Below are positions 1 through 8,639 of a stretch of DNA of 64,000 bases, piece after piece. The stretch spans positions 1,364,001 to 1,428,000 of the forward strand of contig CBDATC010000002.1 in NCBI GenBank assembly GCA_965199765.1, written 5' to 3'. The position numbers and the translations under genes were made by a program. Positions within the stretch are counted from its first letter, which is position 1. Every line of letters begins with the position of its first letter. Origin of the DNA: JAPOXR01 sp965199765. Its GTDB lineage: Bacteria > Pseudomonadota > Alphaproteobacteria > Rhodobacterales > Rhodobacteraceae. Below the pieces are notes generated by a model. The model had not been told where the DNA came from. It did no database searches and saw only the letters and a list, made by a program, of their open reading frames with translations.

Positions 1-74
1 CCGCGTGTTCTGCCGATTCACTTGCCGAGGTGTTCGGACCGCGCTCGAACGGCAAACTGCAGTCAGAGCGTTGA
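1..74 (+). CDS. 3' end of an upstream Rpn-tail copy (cut by window edge)
   Basis: Only the last two dozen codons are present. They read the same C-terminus as the next copy, running from the 'SLAEVF' motif to the stop at 72-74. The DNA matches 460-533. This is the tail of another repeat unit, so the array extends beyond the window on the left. Whether this copy carries a longer N-terminal part, for example a nuclease domain, cannot be seen. Confidence 0.7.
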   Translation, partial: ACSADSLAEVFGPRSNGKLQSER

Positions 75-242
75 GAACTTACGCGCTTGAAGTGGTTTGA
101 AAAGACAAGCGGTTCTGCTTGTATGAGGCAGCTCTATTCGATTTGCCCAGACCCAAAGGACGAAAATTCAACGGAGCAACATCCGCCGGAACAGAGTATT
201 GATTCAGCGCGCCGACTTTTGCCGGAAAAGGAGAAGGAACAC

Positions 243-533
243 ATGGCGATAGTTGATCACCTGATCGAAAAATACTGGGAAACGTGTTTCACGAATGGAT
301 ACGAGAAAGGCTTCAGGGAAGGCGAATTGGAAGGCCGCAGGAAACGCGAAGTCGGATTTCTTACTAAATTGCTGCGAAGGCGCTTCGGCGACCTGCCCGA
401 GGATGCGCTTCGGCATATCGATGCCGCAGACGAAGAAGAGCGTCTGAGAATGGGTGTTGCCGCGTGTTCTGCCGATTCACTTGCCGAGGTGTTCGGACCG
501 CGCTCGAACGGCAAACTGCAGTCAGAGCGTTGA
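243..533 (+). CDS. Rpn/DUF4351-type C-terminal tail protein, copy 1
   Basis: A 96-residue protein rich in charged residues. The second half has the pattern 'LLRRRFGDLPEDALRHID...SLAEVF', which matches the C-terminal tail of Rpn-family (recombination-promoting nuclease, PD-(D/E)XK, DUF4351-like) proteins. No nuclease domain lies upstream. The ATG at 243 was chosen because a GGAG-rich Shine-Dalgarno stretch lies just before it (about 229-237). The frame stays open upstream to a TTG at 87 and also contains an ATG at 123, so a longer product (up to 148 residues) is possible. A Lys/Glu/Gly-rich linker (roughly residues 19-36) precedes the tail. It is part of a tandem array. The function is not known; it could be a free-standing tail, an antitoxin-like fragment or a decayed gene. 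Confidence 0.6.
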   Translation: MAIVDHLIEKYWETCFTNGYEKGFREGELEGRRKREVGFLTKLLRRRFGDLPEDALRHIDAADEEERLRMGVAACSADSLAEVFGPRSNGKLQSER

Positions 534-701
534 GAACTTACGCGCTTGAAGTGGTTTGAAAAGACAAGCGGTTCTGCTTGTATGAGGCAGCTCTATTCGA
601 TTTGCCCAGACCCAAAGGACGAAAATTCAACGGAGCAACATCCGCCGGAACAGAGTATTGATTCAGTGCGCCGACTTTTGCCGGAAAAGGAGAAAGAACA
701 C

Positions 702-968
702 ATGGCGATGGTTGATCACCTGATCGAAAAATACTGGGAAACGTGGTTCACGAATGGATTCGAGAAAGGCCGCGAGAAAGGCGAGGTCGGATTTCTTGCT
801 AAAATGCTGCGACAGCGCTTCGGCGACCTGCCCGAGGATGCGCTTCGGCATATCGATGCCGCAGACGAAGAAGAGCGTCTGAGAATGGGTGTTGCCGCGT
901 GTTCTGCCGATTCACTTGCCGAGGTGTTCGAACCGCGCTTGAACGGCAAGCTGCAGTCAGAGCATTGA
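702..968 (+). CDS. Rpn/DUF4351-type C-terminal tail protein, copy 2
   Basis: Second full copy of the preceding gene, 88 residues from the ATG at 702, which again follows a purine-rich GGAGAAAG stretch. It is nearly identical to copy 1 but eight residues shorter in the Glu-Lys-Gly linker, with a few substitutions near the end (for example 'EPRLNGK' for 'GPRSNGK'). An open frame from a TTG at 546 would give 140 residues. Both copies keep the reading frame, which argues that this portion is still under some selection or was duplicated very recently. Confidence 0.6.
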   Translation: MAMVDHLIEKYWETWFTNGFEKGREKGEVGFLAKMLRQRFGDLPEDALRHIDAADEEERLRMGVAACSADSLAEVFEPRLNGKLQSEH

Positions 969-1121
969 GAACATACGCGCTTGAAGTGGTTTGAAGAACG
1001 AGCGGTTCTGCTTGGACAACGCTATCCTTTGTTCCAAGAGTCGGATCACGAAACCTCAACTTGTGCAAAGTTCAGCGGAGCCTCGGCAATCGGACGGTAT
1101 TAGTGTCCACTACCCGAACAT

Positions 1122-2039
1122 TTAGCACGAAAACCGATCTTCGTGTAAGCACTTGGTCTGTGGCGACTGCCGGGGAAGCATCAATTCAATCGTCGCTCCC
1201 AACATGATCGCGATTGCCCCAAGCAACTCAATAGCTCCAAACCTCTCATTGAGAAGCAACACGCTTGAAACCACACCTGCGATGATTTCAACAGACAACA
1301 GATAGCTCATCAGAGCCGGAGGCAGTTTTCCTGCGCTCCAGATTGTGATCGCAAGCATTGGGGCAAAGTAGAGGCAGCCGATGAGATAGACTGGGTAATC
1401 CGTCATCGCCTCGGAGAACGCAGCGAATTTCACCTCGGAAACATCGTCAGCCACGCAGACCAAAATTGAAACGACGGCGGACAGCGCAACTGCTACGAGC
1501 GAAACCTGAACCGGGTCTCTGGTCGGTGATGCAAACAGCAGCGCCGCTCCGACTGCCCACAGCAGTCCCGAGATAATCGCCAAACCTTCCCCTGCTCCCA
1601 TCGTGCGCACGAAAAGGTCTCCTCCGAGGATGAATAGCATGCCCACCAGCGAACAACTGAAAGCGAGAGCGCTTCGCCAAGTCAGGCGCCTGTTCATAAA
1701 GCCCCATTCAATGAGCGTGCTCCACGCCGGAGCCAAATAGAACAGCAGCACAACGCGCACTACATCCGTATAGTCCAGTGCGACCGTGTAAAGTATGAAA
1801 GCCACGGCAACCAGACCAGATCCGATCAACGCTTTTGCCGGTAAGAATTTTGCGCCTTTCCGGGTAAACATCAGTGCGCAAATCACCGGAAGCGCCGATA
1901 AACTCAGTGCAACACCCGCCCACGCGCCTTCGAGACCAGCCGCGTTCAGAAATCTTACCGGCACCCACCAAACGCCCCAAAGCACAGCTGAAACCAGCGC
2001 CAGTCCAATAGGAAGAACCTCAGAGCGGTTCATAGACAC
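1122..2039 (-). CDS. EamA/DMT-family transporter
   Basis: A 305-residue protein with about ten hydrophobic segments spread evenly over its length, the layout of the drug/metabolite transporter superfamily (two EamA repeats of five helices). The N-terminus has 'GLALVSAVLWGVWWVPVRF', typical of EamA helix 1, and the second repeat begins near residue 150 ('GLAIISGLLWAVGAALLF'). It is an inner-membrane exporter or permease of unknown substrate. ATGs at 2039 and 2033 are both possible starts. It stands alone, downstream of the exonuclease gene on the same strand, with a 22 bp gap. Confidence 0.85.
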   Translation of the reverse strand: MSMNRSEVLPIGLALVSAVLWGVWWVPVRFLNAAGLEGAWAGVALSLSALPVICALMFTRKGAKFLPAKALIGSGLVAVAFILYTVALDYTDVVRVVLLFYLAPAWSTLIEWGFMNRRLTWRSALAFSCSLVGMLFILGGDLFVRTMGAGEGLAIISGLLWAVGAALLFASPTRDPVQVSLVAVALSAVVSILVCVADDVSEVKFAAFSEAMTDYPVYLIGCLYFAPMLAITIWSAGKLPPALMSYLLSVEIIAGVVSSVLLLNERFGAIELLGAIAIMLGATIELMLPRQSPQTKCLHEDRFSC

Positions 2040-2061
2040 GCTGTCGTTAATCCATTGACCT

Positions 2062-2622
2062 TCAATGGCGCGCCATCGCTTGGATCACTCCTAAAGTCGC
2101 ACGGCAGTCGTTCAATGCGCTATGCGCCTTGCCGACACGAATGAGCTTCAGCTCTTGGACGGCGTCTTCAAGTTTTTTCCATCTTGCATCGGAAGCATTG
2201 GCGAAAAAGTCCGAATAAAGCTTCATCGCACAGTCTGCCTTTGCATTGGTGAGCGGTGCCCGCAGACCGTGGGCCGCGGCGCTCTGACGCAACAATTTGA
2301 CATCATATTTGGCGTTGTAAATCACACATCGCCTGCCTCGGATCACTGCCAAAAATTCTTCATGAATCTCAGCCCAGCTCGGCTCGTTGCGGACCATCGC
2401 GTTAGAGATTCCGTGGATCCTCTCCGCTTCCCTAGGTATCCGAACCGTCGGTTTAACCCGTTTGTCAAACAGAACTTTGCCGCCGCAGTCAATGACCCCG
2501 ATTTCAACAATTTCCGCCCATCTATCAAAGCCGGTTGTCTCTGTGTCGATGATCAAAGCATTATCGGCAATCCACCGCCGGGCCTCGTCGGCCCTTTCCC
2601 TTTGGATACTCATAGGACTCAC
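2062..2622 (-). CDS. DnaQ-like 3'-5' exonuclease
   Basis: A 186-residue DEDDh exonuclease. Visible motifs: Exo I 'DTETTG' with Asp26 and Glu28, Exo II 'YNAKYDV' with Asp107, and Exo III with His167 and Asp172 in 'HSALNDC'. The family includes the Pol III epsilon proofreading domain and RNase T-like enzymes. The short length without a C-terminal polymerase-binding segment fits a stand-alone nuclease, so it need not be the replicative DnaQ. It lies 25 bp downstream of aspS on the same strand and probably shares its transcript. An alternative start is the ATG at 2613. Confidence 0.85.
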   Translation of the reverse strand: MSPMSIQRERADEARRWIADNALIIDTETTGFDRWAEIVEIGVIDCGGKVLFDKRVKPTVRIPREAERIHGISNAMVRNEPSWAEIHEEFLAVIRGRRCVIYNAKYDVKLLRQSAAAHGLRAPLTNAKADCAMKLYSDFFANASDARWKKLEDAVQELKLIRVGKAHSALNDCRATLGVIQAMARH

Positions 2623-2647
2623 TCCATCTTTGTCAGGACAAACTGGA

Positions 2648-4426
2648 CTATTTTTCGGATACGATTCTGAGGCCGAGCTCCCGTAAAGCTTCGTTGTCCG
2701 GTTCAGACGGAGCGCCGAGCATCAGGTCTTCCGCCCGCTGGTTCAATGGGAACATGGTGACTTCACGAATATTGTCCATCCCAGCCAGCAACATGACAAT
2801 CCGTTCAATGCCGGGCGCAATGCCTGCATGGGGGGGAGCGCCATATTTAAGAGCGTTCACCATGCCGCCAAAATTCCGGTGAACGAATTCAGCACTGTGT
2901 CCCGCTACTTCGAACGCACGATAAAATGAATCCAGCCTGTGATTTCTGACTGCGCCGGACGAGAGTTCCACGCCGTTGCAGACGAGGTCATACTGAAAAC
3001 CGAGCACATCCAAAGGATCTAGCGTGTTCAGTGCTTTCAACCCGCCTTGAGGCATTGAAAACGGATTATGGGAAAACATGATCTCACCGGTCTCCGCATC
3101 TTTCTCATACATCGGGAAATCAATAATCCAGCAAAATGCAAATCTGTCTTCGTCGACTAAGTTAAGATCGCTCGCTATTCGATCTCTTGCCTTGGCAGCA
3201 AAAGCTTCAAATGACCGCGGCCGACCACCTAGAAAAAATGCGGCATCACCTTTCGACAATCCCAGTTGCAAACGAATGGCTTCGGTTCGGTCCTGTCCGA
3301 TATTCTTTGCAAGCGGACCCGCTCCGACGATTTCACCCGCCTCTTCCCGCCAAAAGATATATCCCATGCCTGGCAGGCCTTCGCGCTGGGCAAAATCATT
3401 CATTCGATCACAGAAGCGGCGGCTGCCGCCGCCGACTGCCGGAATCGCCCGCACCTCATTGCCTTCATTTTGCAGCAAAGAAGCGAATATCTTAAAGCCC
3501 GAACCTGCAAAATGCTCGCTGACAGTCTGCATCTCAATCGGGTTGCGCAGATCGGGTTTATCGGTTCCGAAACGCCGCATGGCATCCTGGTAGCGGATTT
3601 TCGGAAATGTCTCTGTAACCGGCTTGCCATTGCCGAATTCTTCAAACAGGCCGCGCAGGACCGGTTCAATGACCGCGAAAACATCCTCCTGCGTGGCGAA
3701 ACTCATCTCCACATCAAGCTGATAAAAGTCTCCGGGCGCACGGTCGGCGCGCGGATCTTCATCCCGAAAGCAGGGGGCGATTTGGAAATATCTGTCAAAT
3801 CCTCCGATCATGATCAGTTGTTTGAATTGCTGCGGCGCTTGGGGAAGCGCATAAAATTTTCCCCGGTGCAGCCGTGATGGAACCAGGTAGTCGCGGGCGC
3901 CCTCAGGAGAAGACGCGGTAAGGATCGGTGTTTGGAACTCGTTGAATCCGCATTCGGTCATGCGCCGGCGAAGCGAAGCGATCGCTGCGGAACGGAGCAT
4001 GATGCGCTGATGCAGGCCTTCGCGTCGCAGATCAATGAATCTATATTTGAGCCGGGTTTCTTCAGGATAATCGATCCCTCCAAAAACCGGAAGCGGAAGC
4101 TCATGCGCCTCGCCGAGCACTTCAAGGTCTCTGACATAGACCTCGATTTCCCCGGTCTTGATTTTGTCATTAACCAAGTCAGAAGCCCGAAGTCGGACTT
4201 CACCATCAATGCGGATGACGAATTCCGACTTCAGCGCCTCCAGCGCGGAGAACACAGCGCTGTCAGGGTCGGCGACAATTTGCGTGATGCCGTAGTGATC
4301 GCGCAGATCGACAAAAAGCACTCCTCCATGGTCCCGGATCCGATGAATCCAACCGGAAAGGCGAACAACCGTTCCAGCATGCGTTCGGCGCAGATCGCCG
4401 CAGGTGTGACTTCGGTATTGATGCAT
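2648..4426 (-). CDS. aspS: Aspartyl-tRNA synthetase
   Basis: A 592-residue class II synthetase, the usual length for bacterial AspRS. It charges tRNA-Asp in the cytoplasm. The N-terminal OB-fold anticodon-binding domain begins with 'VVRLSGWIHRIRDHGG'. Motif 2 is seen as 'CFRDEDPRADRAPGDF' and motif 3 as 'GIAPGIERIVMLLAG' near the C-terminus, with the bacterial GAD insertion between them. The 'GIAPGIER' form of motif 3 is typical of alphaproteobacteria. Many of these enzymes also charge tRNA-Asn where GatCAB is present; whether that holds here cannot be judged. The ATG at 4426 directly precedes the conserved N-terminus. Confidence 0.97.
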   Translation of the reverse strand: MHQYRSHTCGDLRRTHAGTVVRLSGWIHRIRDHGGVLFVDLRDHYGITQIVADPDSAVFSALEALKSEFVIRIDGEVRLRASDLVNDKIKTGEIEVYVRDLEVLGEAHELPLPVFGGIDYPEETRLKYRFIDLRREGLHQRIMLRSAAIASLRRRMTECGFNEFQTPILTASSPEGARDYLVPSRLHRGKFYALPQAPQQFKQLIMIGGFDRYFQIAPCFRDEDPRADRAPGDFYQLDVEMSFATQEDVFAVIEPVLRGLFEEFGNGKPVTETFPKIRYQDAMRRFGTDKPDLRNPIEMQTVSEHFAGSGFKIFASLLQNEGNEVRAIPAVGGGSRRFCDRMNDFAQREGLPGMGYIFWREEAGEIVGAGPLAKNIGQDRTEAIRLQLGLSKGDAAFFLGGRPRSFEAFAAKARDRIASDLNLVDEDRFAFCWIIDFPMYEKDAETGEIMFSHNPFSMPQGGLKALNTLDPLDVLGFQYDLVCNGVELSSGAVRNHRLDSFYRAFEVAGHSAEFVHRNFGGMVNALKYGAPPHAGIAPGIERIVMLLAGMDNIREVTMFPLNQRAEDLMLGAPSEPDNEALRELGLRIVSEK

Positions 4427-4525
4427 ATGAATCTCTTGACTGCCCGGGTTGCCGGAAGCGACCTATCAATGTTTCATACTTAATTTGTCAAGCTGCGCTT
4501 GAATTTCCGCCTTTGCAAAACCGGT

Positions 4526-5659
4526 TCAAGCCAGTGTTGTTTGCACCAGCCGATGAAAAAAGTGAATGGCATGTTCCCCGCGTCCGGATCGTTCAGCGTC
4601 GGCAATTATTGGTCCCTGCGAATAACCCTTCGATTTCAAACCGCGCTGCACGCTTTCGCATAGATCAATGTCTTCCGGGACCAGAACATTCGCCATATAG
4701 GCGTCGCGCGCTTCATCAAATCCGTCCTTCCCTGCAAGCGTGTGCCCTTCAAAGGATGTGGTTTCCAAACCGGTCGGACGAATAGCGGAGAAATTCACTT
4801 CTTCACTGCCGGGCAGCACGTTTACCGTCATATTCGGCCAAAGATACCAAAAATACGACTCTTTGCACACGCTTTCTGGATTAACCGCGTATGCTGAATT
4901 TTCGAATCTGATGTCCTGACCCAGCTGACGCGCCCACAATCCGAAGGTGTCATGCTGATAGCTGTCCATGCAAATGATGTCGGCGAAAGCCGGATGCGCA
5001 TGATCGCAATGGTAGCACTCCACGTAATTGTCGACCACGACCTTCCAACCTGCATTGACAGCAGTTTGCCCCTGCCCATTTTCGCGCGAGTAACAGATGT
5101 CGTTCAAAAACGGCAGCCGACGACGCACATCCCGTTCCATGTCTCCTGCCAGCTCAGCCAAAGGAACGGCATCGGGATCGAGATTGACGAATGCGCTGTC
5201 CAAAAACATTTCAAGACGGATCTGTTTCAGAGCAAAATTCTCCCGACGAAAACCCGGTCGGAGCTGCGACCGCGGCGCACCCCGTAATTGTCCATTGATC
5301 TCAAAAACCCAAGCGTGATAAGGACAGACAATCGTTCTTTCTATATTACCCGTGCCGTCAGGAAGCAGTTCATGCGCTCTATGCTGACAGACATTGTAAA
5401 AGGCACGAACGGCGCCGTCCCTTCCTCGAATGACAAAAATATTTTGATCGCAAATCCGTAATGTCACATAGTCGCCCGGATTCGGAAATAGGCTTTCATG
5501 CGCGGCATATTGCCAAGTGCGGTAGAAGATAAGTTCTTTTTCCCGCTCATAGACCTCGGAATCGGTATAGTACCATGAAGGGAGTGTATAGGATTCCTGC
5601 GGGTTGGATGTCAGCGGCTTACTGAATTCCATCGCTCGTTGGAGTGGGGAATCTAACAT
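4526..5659 (-). CDS. Rieske non-haem iron monooxygenase, betaine/carnitine type
   Basis: A 377-residue oxygenase alpha subunit. The Rieske [2Fe-2S] site is Cys91-x-His93 and Cys112-x2-His115. The mononuclear iron site lies in 'DNYVECYHCDHAH' (His217 and His222), with a distal Asp in 'DIDLCESVQRG'. The overall pattern, including the C-terminal 'RGEHAIHFFHRL', resembles glycine betaine demethylase GbcA and carnitine monooxygenase CntA. Such enzymes need a separate reductase, which is not in this window. The broken glycine betaine transporter ATPase gene immediately upstream on the same strand supports a quaternary-amine substrate. The substrate is inferred, not shown. Confidence 0.85.
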   Translation of the reverse strand: MLDSPLQRAMEFSKPLTSNPQESYTLPSWYYTDSEVYEREKELIFYRTWQYAAHESLFPNPGDYVTLRICDQNIFVIRGRDGAVRAFYNVCQHRAHELLPDGTGNIERTIVCPYHAWVFEINGQLRGAPRSQLRPGFRRENFALKQIRLEMFLDSAFVNLDPDAVPLAELAGDMERDVRRRLPFLNDICYSRENGQGQTAVNAGWKVVVDNYVECYHCDHAHPAFADIICMDSYQHDTFGLWARQLGQDIRFENSAYAVNPESVCKESYFWYLWPNMTVNVLPGSEEVNFSAIRPTGLETTSFEGHTLAGKDGFDEARDAYMANVLVPEDIDLCESVQRGLKSKGYSQGPIIADAERSGRGEHAIHFFHRLVQTTLA

Positions 5660-6245
5660 GGCATCGATAATCTTTTTCCGCTTCGTGTATTCATCGCCCG
5701 CATAATGATTGCGCGATCAATCTCGCCAACAATCTTCCAGCCGCTGTCGGCATCCCATTCAACATGCGCATCAAACTTCGAGGTCGGCGAAACGGTTTCA
5801 GTGTTTGCGTAGCCTCTGTTTAAAGACCGCATCACTTTGCCCGCCGACAGAACCATGCAGCGCGGAACATCTTCGGTGAAATCACGAACATAATTGTCGG
5901 TTGGGCGGGTGGTGATTTCTTCCGGCCCTCCGATTTGGCTGGCTTCACAATCCTTCATGATTGCTATGCGGCCATCGATTTTTTGGCTTCCAAGAATTCG
6001 TGGGAAATGAAAACCATGGTTTTTTGAATTCGGTCCTGCAGCTGGAGCGACTCGTCCTGCATCGAACGCCTGATGAAGGGGTTTAAAGCCGAAAACGGTT
6101 CATCGACAATCAGAAATTCCGGATCAAGGGCCATTGGCCGTGCCAATCCAAGCATTTGCTGCACAGTCTCGGTCCTGTTCGGCTGGGAGATTCCGCGGCA
6201 AACTATGTCCGGATTGTCAGTCAATGATTGCGCATCCCATAACAC
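5653..6245 (-). pseudogene. proV: Decayed glycine betaine/proline transporter ATPase (proV-like)
   Basis: Two out-of-frame fragments together read the second half of a ProV/OpuAA ATPase. The first (6245-5964) contains a Walker B-like 'LIVDEPFSAL' and the switch 'FISHEFLEA', then runs into a stop. The second (5958-5653) continues with 'IAIMKDC' and 'GPEEI', followed by the 'YVRDFTEDVPR' segment and CBS-like sequence. The codons directly before its ATG read 'DGRIAI', exactly what should follow in ProV, so a frameshift near 5975-5985 broke the gene. The Walker A half is missing and the signature region is poorly conserved. The 3' end overlaps the start of the Rieske gene by a few bases. Confidence 0.8.
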
Positions 6246-6250
6246 CCAAC

Positions 6251-7129
6251 ATAACCTTCTGATGCCGATAACTTATGATGTATTTGCGAAAGTCAAGCAC
6301 AGATTGAATTCTGTGTTCGATTGCAAGCGAGCTTGGATGCAACCTTCATGACCAATGCATCGGTTCTCTGCAGACATCGCCGAAGTCTGATGGCAGCATC
6401 CGGAAAGCCATAATTTTGCAGCTCTGCAAAAATTTGATAATCGCAAAGGGTTGTCTACAACCTCAAACACTATTCAAGGTGTTCTCATGCTGTGCATTGG
6501 GCCAACTTTCGTAGGGAATCGAGCACAAATGTTGACTTGCACAAATTCCAACGCAATCCTAGACACCCATCGGGTTGAATGGCGTATGATGAGAGATAAA
6601 GGTTCTCCGACGGATGGCTGAAACCGCAACAGGGCCGATAGCTGCCACGCGAGTTCGAACCGCCGAACTGCTTACTTTCGGTGGGCGTTGCCTTCAACTA
6701 CGGTCAACCCAGCATGGCAATGGATCACCCCGATGCAACGCATGTCATGATCAACTCGCACCCGACCAATACGCTGAAGAAGGTTTTGGTTCACGAAATC
6801 AATGTCGGGGGGAGGAGACATTGATGAAGTTGCACGGCACCGGGTGGCGGAAAACGAGGATATCTGGCGGGCTCCGCTTCGATAACACTCGGATTTCCAT
6901 CAACAAAGCCATACAAAGCTCAACGGAGCGTCGCATTGTCTGGCGCTCAGCTGAATTGCGGGCAGCGGCAAACCGCTGGCCTTTCCTATCACTTTCAGGT
7001 TCATAAGGCTGTGAATTGTTATATTGGAGTTTCAGTTGATTGTTCGGGCAGTGCCAGCGAGGGCAAACTACGGTATGATGTCTGAACGCTTGTCGCAGCA
7101 GTTCGTGCGACCACAGCCATGGATGTTCT
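6251..7129. other. Gene-poor region with no recognised gene
   Basis: About 880 bp between the proV remnant and the cyclopropane synthase. No open frame here resembles a known family. A 36-codon frame at 6714-6824 on the plus strand and a longer overlapping frame (6614-7006) are present, but neither is recognised. Given the decayed genes on both sides, this may be former coding sequence. The last 100 bp should hold the promoter for the downstream gene. Confidence 0.5.
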
Positions 7130-8335
7130 ATGATGTGGAAATACTGCTTTAAGAGGGTAGCCAATGGTCTCATTCGCGTCGGACGGCTCGAGGTGGTCTT
7201 CCCCGACGGCAGTGAGCACATCTTCGGCGAAACATCCGCTGAACCCGTCAATATCCACATTCGCAACCAATCCACTCTGCGGAGCCTTTGTCTCAATCCT
7301 GATCTCGCTCTAGGTGAGGCGTACATGAACGAGGGACTAACGATTGAAAATGATGATCTGTACGGACTGCTGAGCTTGGTTGTTCGCAACACTTCAAGAC
7401 CCACTACGATCGCCTCGCGCCGGGTCATGACGTGGATGCGCACCGCTGTTCGTTTCTTCAGCCAGCACAACCCAATCGGCAGAGCTCTATCAAACGTTCG
7501 GCATCACTATGATCTATCGGAAGCGCTCTATGAATTATTCTTGGATCACGACCGCCAATACAGCTGTGCGTATTTTGCAGATGCCGCTGATACGCTGGAA
7601 CAAGCTCAATCGAACAAAAAGTCTCATATCGCACGAAAACTTCTGATTGAATCTTCTCATTCCGTGCTTGATATTGGCAGCGGCTGGGGCGGAATGGGAC
7701 TTACTCTCGCCAAGAAGTTCGGTTGCCAAGTTCAAGGCGTAACGCTTTCCACTGGACAGCACAATGTTTCAAACCGGCGCGCCCGGGAGGAGGGTCTTTC
7801 CGATCAGGTGAAATTTTCCCTCATGGATTATCGTAATCTTAATGCAAAATTTGACCGAATTGTTTCAGTTGGCATGTTTGAACATGTCGGAGCGCCGCAT
7901 TACCGTGAATTCTTTCGATGTTTGCACAAGCTTTTGAAGGATGACGGCATTGCTTTGATTCACACCATCGGCAGATCGACTCCGCCCGGATCGACAAATC
8001 CGTGGATCTCCAAACACATTTTTCCAGGCGGCTACATTCCGGCGATGTCCGAAGTTCTTGCTGCGATCGAACGTGAAAACCTGATGGTCACCGACATTGA
8101 AATCCTACGGTTGCACTACGCCGAGACGCTGAAGCATTGGCATGATCGTTTCATGGCGAATATTGAGCGCGTGAGGGACATGTACGATGATCGCTTCTGC
8201 CGTATGTGGCGATACTATCTTGTTGCCAGCGAGATGGCATTTCGTCATGCTGGGCAGGTGGTTTTTCAGTTTCAGATTGCAAAAAAAGTCGATTCAGTGC
8301 CTCTCACCCGCGATTACATCTACCCGTCTGCGTGA
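7130..8335 (+). CDS. cfa: Cyclopropane-fatty-acyl-phospholipid synthase
   Basis: A 401-residue SAM-dependent enzyme that adds a methylene group across cis double bonds of membrane phospholipid acyl chains. The SAM-binding motif is 'VLDIGSGWGGMGLTLA', followed by the family features 'GVTLSTGQHNVSNRRA' and 'FEHVGAPHY'. The N-terminal third has the CFA-family lipid-binding domain, and the length matches the family. ATG codons at 7130 and 7133 are adjacent, so the start is uncertain by one residue. It is monocistronic here, followed by a decayed gene on the opposite strand. Confidence 0.93.
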   Translation: MMWKYCFKRVANGLIRVGRLEVVFPDGSEHIFGETSAEPVNIHIRNQSTLRSLCLNPDLALGEAYMNEGLTIENDDLYGLLSLVVRNTSRPTTIASRRVMTWMRTAVRFFSQHNPIGRALSNVRHHYDLSEALYELFLDHDRQYSCAYFADAADTLEQAQSNKKSHIARKLLIESSHSVLDIGSGWGGMGLTLAKKFGCQVQGVTLSTGQHNVSNRRAREEGLSDQVKFSLMDYRNLNAKFDRIVSVGMFEHVGAPHYREFFRCLHKLLKDDGIALIHTIGRSTPPGSTNPWISKHIFPGGYIPAMSEVLAAIERENLMVTDIEILRLHYAETLKHWHDRFMANIERVRDMYDDRFCRMWRYYLVASEMAFRHAGQVVFQFQIAKKVDSVPLTRDYIYPSA

Positions 8336-8639
8336 CATTGACAGAGTAAAGGACGCTGACAAATCTCAAGCGGCTTCCGAGGAACACGGCTCCCGCCTAT
8401 GTCCCTCTTGGCGAGGTTTCATGCCTCTGATCCTCACAAGCACAACCGGTCCATGAAGATCATGGCATTCTATTTTTGTCCGCCTGTCTGCATCCGATTG
8501 AGAAATCTTCGTCTTCGTTAGTTTTCGAATGCCCGCTTTCACAGCGGAACCCAATTTGCGGCAGCGGGTTTTACCCTCGGTTCTCCCCTTATCCAGACCG
8601 GTGCTAACATTCGCCCAGTGTATCCGCCGCTCCTACCGT
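8336..8639. other. Intergenic stretch with no recognised gene
   Basis: About 300 bp between cfa and the ankyrin end of the ATPase-ankyrin pseudogene. No convincing open frame or RNA gene is seen. It may include further eroded C-terminal sequence of that pseudogene. Confidence 0.4.

Larger units (their letters stand above)
1..968 (+). repeat. Tandem array of an Rpn-tail gene, at least three copies
   Basis: The same DNA recurs head to tail. Stop codons of successive copies fall at 74, 533 and 968, giving periods of about 459 and 435 bp. The first unit is cut by the window edge. From about 1 to 120 the sequence is essentially identical to 460-580; the third occurrence, from about 897, is diverged and degrades after about 1010. 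The second full unit lacks 24 bp inside a Glu-Lys-Gly-rich stretch. Near-identity points to recent duplication or gene conversion. Confidence 0.9.

Noticed and set aside
4497..4531. GCTTGAA...TTCAAGC inverted repeat between aspS and the Rieske gene as a terminator
   Set aside because: The loop is over 20 bases, the stem is interrupted, and no T-run follows; too weak to call.
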